Source: Solobacterium sp. (GTDB taxonomy: Bacteria; Bacillota_I; Bacilli_A; Erysipelotrichales; Erysipelotrichaceae). From it: a DNA stretch of 64,000 nt. The stretch spans positions 1-64,000 of the forward strand of contig JAKVKC010000001.1 in the NCBI GenBank assembly GCA_022486705.1. Direction: 5' to 3'. The stretch's first letter is position 1, and the number at the start of each line of letters is the position of its first letter. The notes under the pieces are model-generated. The model saw only the letters and a program-made list of their open reading frames with translations. It was not told the origin of the DNA and did not search any database. Both the position numbers and the translations under genes were made by a program. Shown here one piece after another: positions 36,126 through 45,777 of the stretch.

Positions 36126-36156
36126 GGGGATATTTTAACACAATGAAAGCACAGTT

Positions 36157-38955
36157 TCAGTCCTGACTGATCACAGCCCTGCTTCCCTGGCCGCTGTTCA
36201 GGTCTTTTGTCACAATGATCTCACTGTGGATCCGATCCCGCAGTTCTTCAACATGCGAGATGATCCCGACCAGACGGTCCTTGCCGGAAAGAGACATCAG
36301 TGTCGTGACAGCCTGATCCAATGCTTCATGATCCAGTGTTCCAAAGCCTTCATCAATATACATCGAATCGATCTGCACGCCGCCGGCTTCTGCCTGGATC
36401 TCATCTGACATGCCTAAAGCAAGGGAAAGCGATGCTAAAAAGGATTCTCCGCCGGATAAAGATTTTACCGAGCGCTGCGTACCGTTGTAATGATCGATCA
36501 CATCCAGATCCAAGGCAACATGCGACTGCCGGTTCTCTTCATTATTCTCACGAACAAGCTCATACTGGCCATTGCTCATCTGGGCATATCTCTGATTGGC
36601 ATAATGCAGTACACGGTCCAGATATGCCATCTGCACATATTCCTGCAGAGTGACACGGCTGATGCCGCTCAGACTGCCATTGGCTGTATCCGACAGATTT
36701 TTGATCTGCTGATATTTCTCTTTGATCGGAAAAAGCAGCTGATTCTCTTTCTGGATGATCCTGCTCTGCTGCTGATTGGATACCATGCGTCCATGGATCA
36801 TACTGCATGTATGCTGCAGACTGCTCTGGGCATGATGAGCTTCTTCCAGAGCTTCTTTTTCTTTGCCAAGATCAATCTTCGGGCCAAAGGAACCGATTGT
36901 TTTCTGCAGTTCTTTCTCGGCATTTTCCGCCTTTTCATATGCGGTCTTGGCATCGATCGTTTCCTGATGCGCCTTTGCATATGCGGCATCTCTTATCTGA
37001 ATGTGCTTTGTCTGTACATGCAGTTCCTGCTTGGCCGCATTGAGATCCTGATAGGCCAATTCTTTGCCTGTCTCTTCAATCTTCTTCTTTTGATTCTCAA
37101 TCTGATTCTGCAAAGATGCATTCATCGCGGCATACTTCTCCTGCGCTGCTTTTCTTTGACTGAGCTGTGCATGTTCCTGGGGAATAGCCTCACTGAGCGC
37201 ATGAAAGCGGTCAACAGCTAGGCTGTTCTTTGCAAGTGATGCTGTCAATTCCTCTTTCTGTGCTTTGCATGTCTTAGATACTTCGAGCAGTTCTTCATAG
37301 AATGCCTGATCTGCTTTTTCAATCTGCAGTCCCGTTTCCATTGCACTGTTCATCAAATTATGCAGACATTCTTTCTGCCGTGCATTGGCAGCTATTGCTT
37401 CACCAGCAGATGCCTGCCATTTCTTTTCAGCCTGTCCAGCTTTCTTTTCTGCCGCATTGACTTCATCTTCACTTGGTGTTGCATTGCTGCAGGATGCTGG
37501 CTGCGGATGTTCATAGCTGCCGCATACCGGGCACCGTTCTCCCTCTTTCAATGAAGAAGCCAGAATACCAGCCTGCTGATTCAGAAAGGTACGGCGTACA
37601 TCCTCATAGAGACTGCGTGCATGTTCATAGATCTGCTGTGCACTTTCCGACTGAGAAGCAGCTGCTTTGTATTCCTGCTCTGTTTTCTGCAGAGTACGCC
37701 AATCCTTTGATACCTTTGTCAGCTGTGCGATCCTGCCATCGATCATGTTCTGCTTCTGGGCCAGATCCGTGCGTTCTAACAGAGAAGCCTGCAGAGAGGA
37801 CTGTTCTTTCTCATCAGCTTGGATCTGTGCCGTCTGTTCCTGGATCAATTTCTCATTCTCTTTTTTATCCTGCATGCATGTCTGCAGTTCTGCTTCCTGT
37901 TGCTTCAATTCTTCTTTATACTGCATGCATGCTGTATACATCGGCAGTGTCTTTGATAATTCAGCTGCCGCAATGCGCAGTGCATTGATCTTCTCTGCTT
38001 CCTGCGAAGTTTCCAAGGCCTTCCAAGCCGCCGCACTGTCTTCTGCTTTCTGTTTCAATAGCGGAAGCTGTCGGCTGAGCGCATCCATCTGTGCTCGGAT
38101 CGTTTCCGCATCCTGTGCTGCTTTGATCTTTTTAACAAGTTCTTCCGCCCCCTGACTGACGGTGCCCAGTTCTGTATTTGCTTTCTGATACGCATCTTCA
38201 TCCTGATGGATCAGCTTTTCGGCATACGCTGCTGCTTCACTTACCAGAACATCTTTGCCTGCCGCTTTCAGCTGCTGCAATACTTCATCATCTTCTCTAT
38301 CGCTCTGGATGGCATTCACGGCATAAGAAATATGCTGACGGCGTTCTTCTGCCTCGGCCGCCAATCCTTTCGACATTTCTGCTAGACGAGCTGCCAGACG
38401 ATCATAGTTCTCCGTATGAAATAATCTTTGGAACAGTTCACCGCGCTCCTTCGTATCCGCATTCAGGATCTTCTGAAAGGAACCCTGAGCGATCATCGCA
38501 ATCTCAGAGAACTGATGGGCATCGATTCCCAGCAGTTCTTCTACTGCTTTGGTCACCTGCGTACTTTTTTCAATACTGTGCCCATCCGGGAAAGTCATTT
38601 CTGCATAGGCAGCTTTTTTACTGACGCGGACCGATCCATTCTTCAGTTGATGCACATAGCTGTAATCCGGATTCCGCACAATATGATATGTCTGTCCCTT
38701 ATATAGGAAATCCAAGGCAGCATACGTTTCCGTATCATCTTTTGCATACTTGCTGCGCAGCATCTTTGGATCTCTCTGATCACCGGAAGATGTGCCATAC
38801 AGCGCAAACATAATGGCATCAAAGATCGTTGTCTTTCCTGCCCCTGTATCGCCTGTGATCAGGTAGATACCATTGGCACCCAATGTATCCAGATCCAATT
38901 CCTGTACATCCGTATATGGTCCGAAGGCGGACATGATCAATTTCAATGGTCTCAT
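36157..38955 (-). CDS. sbcC: Exonuclease subunit SbcC
   Basis: 932 residues. This is the SMC-like ATPase of the SbcCD nuclease that cleaves hairpins and protein-blocked DNA ends. Walker A ITGDTGAGKTTIFDAIMF (about 34-51), long coiled coils, zinc hook CPVCGSYEHP (about 487), signature VKSLSGGESFLASLSLALG and Walker B MYIDEGFGTLD. It overlaps sbcD by 4 bases. Confidence 0.96.
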   Translation of the reverse strand: MRPLKLIMSAFGPYTDVQELDLDTLGANGIYLITGDTGAGKTTIFDAIMFALYGTSSGDQRDPKMLRSKYAKDDTETYAALDFLYKGQTYHIVRNPDYSYVHQLKNGSVRVSKKAAYAEMTFPDGHSIEKSTQVTKAVEELLGIDAHQFSEIAMIAQGSFQKILNADTKERGELFQRLFHTENYDRLAARLAEMSKGLAAEAEERRQHISYAVNAIQSDREDDEVLQQLKAAGKDVLVSEAAAYAEKLIHQDEDAYQKANTELGTVSQGAEELVKKIKAAQDAETIRAQMDALSRQLPLLKQKAEDSAAAWKALETSQEAEKINALRIAAAELSKTLPMYTACMQYKEELKQQEAELQTCMQDKKENEKLIQEQTAQIQADEKEQSSLQASLLERTDLAQKQNMIDGRIAQLTKVSKDWRTLQKTEQEYKAAASQSESAQQIYEHARSLYEDVRRTFLNQQAGILASSLKEGERCPVCGSYEHPQPASCSNATPSEDEVNAAEKKAGQAEKKWQASAGEAIAANARQKECLHNLMNSAMETGLQIEKADQAFYEELLEVSKTCKAQKEELTASLAKNSLAVDRFHALSEAIPQEHAQLSQRKAAQEKYAAMNASLQNQIENQKKKIEETGKELAYQDLNAAKQELHVQTKHIQIRDAAYAKAHQETIDAKTAYEKAENAEKELQKTIGSFGPKIDLGKEKEALEEAHHAQSSLQHTCSMIHGRMVSNQQQSRIIQKENQLLFPIKEKYQQIKNLSDTANGSLSGISRVTLQEYVQMAYLDRVLHYANQRYAQMSNGQYELVRENNEENRQSHVALDLDVIDHYNGTQRSVKSLSGGESFLASLSLALGMSDEIQAEAGGVQIDSMYIDEGFGTLDHEALDQAVTTLMSLSGKDRLVGIISHVEELRDRIHSEIIVTKDLNSGQGSRAVISQD

Positions 38956-40085
38956 TGTTCATCCTCCCAGATCTCATGGATCAGATCTTCCATCAGTTTC
39001 TTCTGTGCTTCATTCAGCGGCGCATTGGTGCGAGCTTGATAGAAAGACGCAAAGATCTCCATTGGAGAATGTGTCATCTCTTGCGCTGCCATTTCGCTAT
39101 GCTTCGCCTGCTGCGTACGACGGTTGTCATAGTCTAATTTCATGATATTAGGAAAGATCTGCCGCAGACTGCGGATCGCATCCGGAATATCTTCTTCATC
39201 GCGCAGGGTCACATGCATGTAATCCTCGCTCTTCTCTGTCTGCATGATCTCCTGGAAAGTACCGCTGATCTCTCTCATTTCGTGCATTGGATGCAGCGGG
39301 ACATATGCGATCTCTATCCTGCCCTTTTCTTTGCATGTCACGATCGGCACGCTCTTTACCTGCGTGCATTCCGAAAAAGAATACTTCAGCGGCGTGCCGC
39401 TGTAGAGCATCGTGTCACGGCATACTTTCTGCGGACGATGTATATGCCCTAAGCAGACATAATCATATGCATCATAGACAGCACCAGCGACCTGGTCCAA
39501 GCCGCCTACCGTCAATTCTTCGGAACCATTTTCATCCACCTGTGTACCCGTCACAAACTGATGGGAGAGAATGATATTCCGCTTATCCGGATCTACCGTA
39601 TCTCTCTGCAGTGCTTTCTGCACGGCCTGTGTATAGTCCCCTGCTTTTTCATTTTCTTCCTCAATATATCGATTGACCGTGATCGGTCTGATAAAAGGGA
39701 GCAGATGAAATACGATTGCGCCGTATTCATCCTCCATCTCATACGATGGGACTTCTCCCGCAAAGTTTCCTGCAATATGAATGTGCATCTGATCAAACAA
39801 AGAAGAACCAAAGCTCAGCCGATCGCCATTGTCATGATTGCCCGCAATCATAAATACTTCATAGGACTCTTTGTTCAGTTCCTCCAGGAACCAATTCAAA
39901 AGATTGACAGCTTCAATGGAAGGGATCTGACGATCATAGACATCCCCCGCAATGCATACTGTCTGGATCTGCTGTTCTTTAAAAATATCCAGGATCTCTT
40001 TCAGGATATGCTTCTGTTCTTCAATCATCGAAAAACCATTGACGCTCTTGCCTAAATGAAGATCTGCTAAATGTGCAATTTTCAT
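38952..40085 (-). CDS. sbcD: Exonuclease subunit SbcD
   Basis: 377 residues from MKIAHLADLHLGKS at 40085 (GGAGG about 10 bases before); an in-frame codon 16 positions upstream is not the start. The Mre11-type phosphoesterase motifs are DLHLG, AGDVYDR, AGNHDNGDRL, LSHQF and LGHIHRPQ. It is the nuclease partner of SbcC. Confidence 0.96.
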   Translation of the reverse strand: MKIAHLADLHLGKSVNGFSMIEEQKHILKEILDIFKEQQIQTVCIAGDVYDRQIPSIEAVNLLNWFLEELNKESYEVFMIAGNHDNGDRLSFGSSLFDQMHIHIAGNFAGEVPSYEMEDEYGAIVFHLLPFIRPITVNRYIEEENEKAGDYTQAVQKALQRDTVDPDKRNIILSHQFVTGTQVDENGSEELTVGGLDQVAGAVYDAYDYVCLGHIHRPQKVCRDTMLYSGTPLKYSFSECTQVKSVPIVTCKEKGRIEIAYVPLHPMHEMREISGTFQEIMQTEKSEDYMHVTLRDEEDIPDAIRSLRQIFPNIMKLDYDNRRTQQAKHSEMAAQEMTHSPMEIFASFYQARTNAPLNEAQKKLMEDLIHEIWEDEQ

Positions 40086-40391
40086 TGATTCACTGCCTCC
40101 AAACAATACTTTTATTATACTGCTGGAACACATTTTCGAAAGATATCGTACAATCGATTAAGAAACGAATATACTGCTTTTCTTATTAAAATATCATCAG
40201 ATTAGGCACTCTATCATATGGAAATTCAGCCTGATGCTCTTATGAATCATGAGCGGTAATCTCTATTACAATACTGAGAAAATTAAAGTCAAGTTAAAAG
40301 GCTCAACCCCGTCGGTATCGGAATTAAGCCCTAGTATTAAATTCCGTTGCTCTAATAATTGAATACACTTCAATTATGTGAGCCTCATAAA
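40086..40391. other. 306-base gap between sbcD and the CBM_X2-type gene
   Basis: No ORF of note. It holds the strong terminator of the downstream-reading surface-protein gene (40296-40330) and AT-rich sequence; the base composition changes here toward AT. Confidence 0.6.
40296..40330 (-). terminator. Terminator after the secreted CBM_X2-type gene
   Basis: Minus strand GGCTTAATTCCG, 7-base loop, CGGGGTTGAGCC (12 bp with G-U pairs), then TTTT. Confidence 0.88.
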
Positions 40392-42155
40392 TTATTTCTT
40401 AACTGCTGTTTCAGGTACTTTGTATTCATTTTCCTCGTTATTTACATTTTCCTCGTCAAGTATATAGAATGTCGATGAATATTCTCCATCTCCGTAACAA
40501 AATGTCAGGTTATGCTTTCCTGCAGATAAAGAATCAAGATAGGAAAACTTCAGTGTTACCGTCGTATAATCTGATTTCAATTCGTAGTTCTTTGTATCGA
40601 CTTTAATGTCATCAACAAGAAGATTTTCAAATTTTTCAATACTTTCATCACAAGTAACTATTTGATCCTCATTTGATTTTTTCGTGTATTTGAATCCTTC
40701 TCCTTTAATAAAGGTCGGTTCAGTCAAGTAGATAGCTATAGTCGCAATGGGATTCACATCCATCCCGTAGTCAAAAGTGAGAACTGTATATGTGTCAGGT
40801 TTTTGTTTCCACAGATAAGTTTTATTAATCGTGACAGTATTACCGCTGATTGTGTAATCCTGATTCTTTACCAACGTATCCTCACCATTTCTAATGCCTA
40901 TAAGAGAATAATCTCCATCTGATTTAATGATTGTGAGATTTTCAGAGATACGTTTGTCAAATTTTAAGGAAGCGGGGACTATGGCTGCATCAGTTTTTGG
41001 AGTACTGGCTGTAACATTTATTGTAAACACAGGATTCTTGATGCCCAATCCATAATCGAACGTCAATTTCGTAATTCCTACTTTTAATCTATTTAAGAAC
41101 GATGAAGAGAAGATGACTGTCTTATCATTCACTATAAAGTCAGTTCCGTTCACAAGGTCAATTGTTTCATTTTTAATTGCTCCAAAGACATGATCTATCG
41201 TTGTAGTGACTGCTGAAGGATCATGCAGATCATACAATGCGGTTGTTGGGCTAACAGTAGGATCCGTATATGCAATGATATGAACTCCCTTAATCGTGTC
41301 CGGTGATGTATTAGTTGCAGTCAAAGGTGCAACGGAACTGTTGGTGTAAATACTATCAGATACAGGAGATTTAAGAGAAGTGGTTGTTTGATACTGATAC
41401 CACGTATTGTTCGTTTGAGTGGTATTGCTGAATTTTAATGTAGTATTTCCAAACACGCCCTTATATGTTTGTTTGTCATCTGATAAATAGTTGCCTATTG
41501 CCGTAACATCTCCGCTTATTATGGCTATCTCACTACTAGCTGTTGATGAATAACCGCCGCCGATACCCGCGCCACACTCTCCTCCAGTTGCAATCACATT
41601 TCCGCCAGAAATTGTAATATTCTTGCCCGATCCACTGTATCCACCGCCGATACCCGCGCCATAAACTCCGCCCGTTACTTTCAGAGTCCCCGTATTACCT
41701 AAGATATTCAATGCATAGTCATTACCGTTATTCTTTTCAATTCCAGCATGATTATCTCCGGAAACTAAAGTACTTGTTGTTCCATCTTTGATAATGATAT
41801 TAGTTGTACATTTTGCGGTACTCGCAATTGAAAATGCTGCTTTATCAGAATCTTTACAATCTATATCTAGATATTTTCCAAAGCCAATATTTACAGGCAT
41901 GCCATTTGTAACATTAACAGTAATAGATGAAGTAATACTTTCAAAAATTATTGAATCACTGCTTGTAAATCCACTAAATATCGTATTTCCTTCACTAACC
42001 ACCTTAAACTTAGAATCTCCATCATTTTCAATTGTAAAGTCCATGTGAGAATTTGAAATCATCATATCCGCTGCTTTCACAACTGTACCCATACAGATTG
42101 GAGATAAGCTCAGCATCATACCGATACATATGATCATGCTCGTAATTCGTTTCAT
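40392..42155 (-). CDS. Secreted protein with GAGIGGG repeats and CBM_X2-like modules
   Basis: 587 residues from MKRITSMIIC at 42155 (GGGAGGATG before it). A signal peptide (1-30, ending near VVKAA) is followed by a beta-rich region with two GAGIGGGYS units about 30 residues apart, then three similar ~80-residue modules (about 300-385, 390-480, 490-575). The second module is clearest: DYTISGNTVTINKTYLW then VLTFDYGMD, the pattern of CBM_X2 modules found in cellulases and adhesins. There is no sortase LPXTG, membrane anchor or catalytic domain. It is probably a secreted or loosely bound carbohydrate-binding or adhesive protein. The DNA is more AT-rich than its neighbours, which suggests acquisition. 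Confidence 0.7.
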   Translation of the reverse strand: MKRITSMIICIGMMLSLSPICMGTVVKAADMMISNSHMDFTIENDGDSKFKVVSEGNTIFSGFTSSDSIIFESITSSITVNVTNGMPVNIGFGKYLDIDCKDSDKAAFSIASTAKCTTNIIIKDGTTSTLVSGDNHAGIEKNNGNDYALNILGNTGTLKVTGGVYGAGIGGGYSGSGKNITISGGNVIATGGECGAGIGGGYSSTASSEIAIISGDVTAIGNYLSDDKQTYKGVFGNTTLKFSNTTQTNNTWYQYQTTTSLKSPVSDSIYTNSSVAPLTATNTSPDTIKGVHIIAYTDPTVSPTTALYDLHDPSAVTTTIDHVFGAIKNETIDLVNGTDFIVNDKTVIFSSSFLNRLKVGITKLTFDYGLGIKNPVFTINVTASTPKTDAAIVPASLKFDKRISENLTIIKSDGDYSLIGIRNGEDTLVKNQDYTISGNTVTINKTYLWKQKPDTYTVLTFDYGMDVNPIATIAIYLTEPTFIKGEGFKYTKKSNEDQIVTCDESIEKFENLLVDDIKVDTKNYELKSDYTTVTLKFSYLDSLSAGKHNLTFCYGDGEYSSTFYILDEENVNNEENEYKVPETAVKK

Positions 42156-42400
42156 ATTATCATCCTCCCGAAACAAATATCTTGTTTAACTCTAACATGA
42201 GATTGATTATTATCAAAGGCCTCACACACAGGCAGGTGTACATCAATGACAGACTGCATCAAGGAAATAACGTTTGAGATCAGTGGTGATGCCATCAATC
42301 TCCATATTTCTGAAAAGAATATATAAATTCTCCACATCACAAGGAGGCTTCAAGATATTTCCAATCTGACAGAACATCATTCTTCATTCTTGCCTATCCC

Positions 42401-42425
42401 AAAAGAAAAGGTGCCCGCAGGCACC
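42401..42425 (-). terminator. Terminator after the alcohol dehydrogenase
   Basis: Minus strand GGTGCC-TGCG-GGCACC then TTTTCTTTT, 13 bases after the stop. Confidence 0.88.
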
Positions 42426-42438
42426 CTCACTGAATTTA

Positions 42439-43584
42439 TTACATTAACTGACGGAACATCGCAATGACCTGTTCCTTTGTTGCTTCTCTTGGGTTGCCAG
42501 GATAGCATGCATCATTCAATGCATCTGTCGCCAGCTGATCAAGATCTTCTTCCTTGATGCGGTCATTCTTTGGATTGATCTGTACATCGCTGGACAGCTT
42601 CTTGACGGCATTGATAGCAGCATCTCTGTACTCTTCCTGGCTCATTGCATCGACATTCTCGACGCCCATTGCCCGGGCAATTTCACGATACTTTTCACCC
42701 GTGAAGTCACGGTTGAATTCCATAGAGATCGGCAGCAATGATGCGCAGGCTACACCATGAGGTGTGTCATAGTGAGCGGACAGCGTATGTGCCATGGAAT
42801 GATCAATGCCTAAGCCGACATTGGAGAACCCCATCCCGGCAATATACTGGCCAAGAGCCATTCCTTCTCTGCCTTCTTTTTCATTTCTGACAGCCGAACG
42901 CAGATTCTCAGAGATCAGTCTGATGGCTTCGATATGGAACATATCTGTCATCTCCCAAGCTGCCTTGGTCGTGTATCCTTCAATGGCATGCGTCAGTGCA
43001 TCCATGCCGGTAGCAGCGGTCAGTCCCTTTGGCATAGAAGACATCATTTCTGGATCTACTACGGCAACGATTGGCATATCATGTGTATCAACACAGACAA
43101 ACTTTCTTTCCTTTTCAACATCTGTGATGACATAGTTGATGGTAACTTCAGCAGCTGTTCCAGCTGTTGTAGGAACGGCGATAATAGGAACACAAGGATT
43201 CTTTGTTGGGGCAACGCCTTCCAGGCTTCTGACATCAGCAAATTCAGGGTTGGCAATAATAATGCCTATTGCTTTTGATGTATCCATGGAAGAACCGCCG
43301 CCTACGGCTATGATGCAGTCAGCTCCGCTCTTCTTAAATGCTTCCACACCGCCCTGTACGTTTGCAATCGTTGGGTTTGGCTTGATGTTGCTGTAAACTT
43401 CAAAAGGAACATTGGACTGCTTCAGAAGATCTGTGACCTTTGCCGTGACTCCAAACTTTACCAGATCCGGATCACTGGCAACAAATGCTTTCTTGAAGCC
43501 ATGTGCTTTCATCTCATTGACGATTTCCTGAATGGCACCCGCGCCATGATAGGATACTGGGTTTAAAGAAATACGATTCGACAT
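42439..43584 (-). CDS. Iron-containing alcohol dehydrogenase, FucO-like
   Basis: 381 residues, nearly the length of lactaldehyde reductase FucO. It uses NAD(P)H and Fe to interconvert aldehydes and alcohols. Nucleotide region GGGSSMDTSKA; metal ligands Asp and His in GMDALTHAIEG and the two His in GIDHSMAHTLSAHYDTPHG. The substrate may be lactaldehyde from rhamnose or fucose, which would suit the nearby pectin locus, or another short aldehyde; this is inference. A promoter and a 24-bp palindrome lie upstream, next to a TetR-type gene. Confidence 0.92.
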   Translation of the reverse strand: MSNRISLNPVSYHGAGAIQEIVNEMKAHGFKKAFVASDPDLVKFGVTAKVTDLLKQSNVPFEVYSNIKPNPTIANVQGGVEAFKKSGADCIIAVGGGSSMDTSKAIGIIIANPEFADVRSLEGVAPTKNPCVPIIAVPTTAGTAAEVTINYVITDVEKERKFVCVDTHDMPIVAVVDPEMMSSMPKGLTAATGMDALTHAIEGYTTKAAWEMTDMFHIEAIRLISENLRSAVRNEKEGREGMALGQYIAGMGFSNVGLGIDHSMAHTLSAHYDTPHGVACASLLPISMEFNRDFTGEKYREIARAMGVENVDAMSQEEYRDAAINAVKKLSSDVQINPKNDRIKEEDLDQLATDALNDACYPGNPREATKEQVIAMFRQLM

Positions 43585-43626
43585 ATCAATTCTCCTTCTT
43601 TGCGGTATTTTCCCGCTGCTACCTAT

Positions 43627-43655
43627 AATCTAATGATTTGTGAAAACTAAAACAA
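43627..43655 (-). promoter_or_regulatory. Promoter of the alcohol dehydrogenase
   Basis: Minus strand -35 TTGTTT (43650-43655), 17-base spacer, -10 TAGATT (43627-43632); ribosome binding site AAGGAG before the ATG. Confidence 0.6.
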
Positions 43656-43679
43656 GTTACATCTCTTTCGAAATGTAAC
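43656..43679. promoter_or_regulatory. 24-bp inverted repeat abutting the dehydrogenase -35 box
   Basis: Arms GTTACAT and ATGTAAC are perfect, with two more symmetric positions inside (TC/GA); one internal pair breaks the symmetry. It touches the -35 on its upstream side and sits between the TetR-type gene and the dehydrogenase. It is the probable operator of that regulator, from a position that allows activation. Confidence 0.55.
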
Positions 43680-43687
43680 CTTCGTGA

Positions 43688-44254
43688 TTAAGCCAGTATT
43701 TTTAACTTTTTAAACAGATCCGACAGATCCTTCGGCATCGCTGCGATCATGGTCGCGGTCAGTTCCTCCGGGCTCTTCGGCATTTCCTGCATGACCCATT
43801 TTACGGTCATATAGATAGAAGCCCAGCAGTACATCTCTAAGATATCCAAGATCTCCTGACTGCATGCCGCATGTTTGCTTCTGATCAAGTCTTGATAGAA
43901 GGCAAAGATCATTTCAAAGTCATGCTGCTGCAGATTGTTCTGGGTATCATTGGAAAAGGCTGCGCGAAAGAAAATATATTCCTGCTCAATATAGCGGAAT
44001 TTCAGGATCAATCCTTCCTGAATTGTTTTGCCGGATCCCATCTGGGAAAAGGATTCATGGAGCAGACGGTCAAAGTACCAGTTGATCAAATCATATTTAT
44101 CTAAAAAACAGCGATAAAATGTCTGACGTGATAAATGGCTTGTATCACAGATCTGTCTGACTGTGATATTTTCTACCGGTGTATTATGCATGCATTCTTT
44201 GCATGCTTCTGCTAACGCAAGTTTCGTTGATTCTGTTGGATGTGACATTGTCAT
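43688..44254 (-). CDS. TetR/AcrR family regulator, DhaS-like
   Basis: 188 residues. The N-terminal helix-turn-helix is ITVRQICDTSHLSRQTFYRCFLDKYDL (landmarks VRQICDTSHLSRQTFYRCF), followed by an all-helical ligand domain of the DhaS type. It precedes the iron alcohol dehydrogenase on the same strand and probably controls it through the 24-bp inverted repeat. There is no clear ribosome binding site before the ATG; a TACAAT six bases upstream could be a -10 giving a leaderless message. Confidence 0.85.
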   Translation of the reverse strand: MTMSHPTESTKLALAEACKECMHNTPVENITVRQICDTSHLSRQTFYRCFLDKYDLINWYFDRLLHESFSQMGSGKTIQEGLILKFRYIEQEYIFFRAAFSNDTQNNLQQHDFEMIFAFYQDLIRSKHAACSQEILDILEMYCWASIYMTVKWVMQEMPKSPEELTATMIAAMPKDLSDLFKKLKILA

Positions 44255-44354
44255 AGCAGTATTGTAACACGAACACGAAATTCAATTGCCTCTTTACTAC
44301 AGTCCTTCATTTGTTACTTTGCTTTTTGAGGTTACTATAATATCTTTTTGCTTC

Positions 44355-45113
44355 TTACCACAAGGTGAATGTATTATTGAGTTGAATTTGAGAACCACCC
44401 TTAACATTCCATAAAACACTAATATCGAAAAAACACGAATTTGATAAACTGACAACAAAATAGCTTGATATCCCTGTGGACCTTGTCCCAATACCAGTAC
44501 CATACGTAGACAATGAAGATGGATCAATACGATAATAATTCATCGGATTTCCAACATCACCCCATACACCTACAAAATGTGAGTTTGAAGTCAATAATGC
44601 AGGATTACCCAAGCCAGCGTCAAAGCTGTTAATTTGTTGAGAATAATACACAGGTTTTCTAAAAGTCAGACCAGATGAATATGCATTATTAACGTAAACA
44701 ATAAATTGAGCATTGTAAAGCGAGCCAATAAACGTTCCTCCAATAGGATCATATGCCACATATGATAGATTTGTAATATATGCATCTGCAAATTCAGTAA
44801 CTTCCTCAAATGCCGTCGATTGTACTGTCAAATAGTTTTCGTGATACTGAATGTCTTGTTTCACAATATTGCTGTTGAGATTCTTTTCGTTTTCATGAAG
44901 TAAGGTTGTTGCAAATAACTCCGAATAAACATTTACATCGATTACTTCACCTTTTTCCAAATTTGTTGATACACCATTATAATTATTGTCTTCCGGCTTT
45001 CCTTCTGCCAACAGTACGTTTGTTTGACTTATTAATAAACCGATGCCTAACGCAGCATTCAACAACACTCTATAATTGTTTTTTTCACATAGCCTCCAGT
45101 GCTTTGTCAGCAC
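44355..45113 (-). CDS. Unknown secreted protein; start region frame-disrupted
   Basis: About 240 residues, family not recognised. A hydrophobic signal-like stretch (VLLNAALGIGLLISQTNVLLA) is followed by a polar region and a beta-rich C-terminal half with many aromatic, Gly and Ser residues. The continuous frame goes up to a GTG at 45113 with no ribosome binding site. A proper GGAGG stands 4 bases before another GTG at 45088, whose frame (MKK...) stops after nine codons; one more A in the seven-A run at 45079-45085 would join it to the signal peptide. So the gene is either phase-variable, slightly broken, or affected by a sequencing error. The DNA is AT-rich and next to the DUF3021/LytTR pair. 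Confidence 0.5.
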   Translation of the reverse strand: MLTKHWRLCEKNNYRVLLNAALGIGLLISQTNVLLAEGKPEDNNYNGVSTNLEKGEVIDVNVYSELFATTLLHENEKNLNSNIVKQDIQYHENYLTVQSTAFEEVTEFADAYITNLSYVAYDPIGGTFIGSLYNAQFIVYVNNAYSSGLTFRKPVYYSQQINSFDAGLGNPALLTSNSHFVGVWGDVGNPMNYYRIDPSSLSTYGTGIGTRSTGISSYFVVSLSNSCFFDISVLWNVKGGSQIQLNNTFTLW

Positions 45114-45312
45114 TATTTATGTTCTTTCTTGAAGTCATTAATGTTAATAATCAATTATTATTTTTTGTACAGTTTTACTATTATAATTACTTGCCATTCT
45201 TATACCTTCCTTGATTATAATATCGAAGGAAATTTCTTCTCATTGTTATGAAACACATACAATTAAGTCCTCCAGTTTGAAAACGACAGTAAGTATAAGA
45301 TACTATTGCTAC

Positions 45313-45768
45313 CTAATGATCATTGGACAAAAATCTGTTGATTTTTTTGATTGATTGTTTCAATGATATATATTGATACATCCATACAGATAGATAAATC
45401 ACTACAAAGCTAATGAAATATACGACCAACATTTCTTTTGCATTTGATATTCGATAAAAGCAATAAGCTATAGGAAATGCTGATACTGTACAGATGATAA
45501 AATGAATTACTGTTTGTTTCGTTAGACTCCAGCGATCATTTTTCCAAATCAATGAAGCACATGCCCATATTGAACCACATATCATCGAATAAACAACTAT
45601 TGTAATAAATGCATTAAGTTCATTTTTAACAAGTACTGCTAGCTTTCCCGGGACCGAAATAACCATTCCCCAATTGAATAGCAATGAAATAATGATAATC
45701 AAAAATACATATATCATCACTCCACATGGTGCTCCAATTAGAATCAAATGTTTCATTTCTTTCTTCAT
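45313..45768 (-). CDS. DUF3021 membrane protein
   Basis: 151 residues with four hydrophobic helices and a basic C-terminus, the DUF3021 layout. Genes of this family are almost always paired with a LytTR regulator, as here (9 bases after it). It probably senses the membrane or inhibits the regulator; the mechanism is not established. A strong GGAGG precedes the ATG. Confidence 0.82.
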   Translation of the reverse strand: MKKEMKHLILIGAPCGVMIYVFLIIIISLLFNWGMVISVPGKLAVLVKNELNAFITIVVYSMICGSIWACASLIWKNDRWSLTKQTVIHFIICTVSAFPIAYCFYRISNAKEMLVVYFISFVVIYLSVWMYQYISLKQSIKKINRFLSNDH

Positions 45769-45777
45769 ATTGCCTCC

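Noticed and set aside
41560-41675. Repeated GC-rich sequence as a CRISPR or mobile repeat
   Set aside because: There are only two copies and they encode the GAGIGGG protein repeat, so they are coding repeats.
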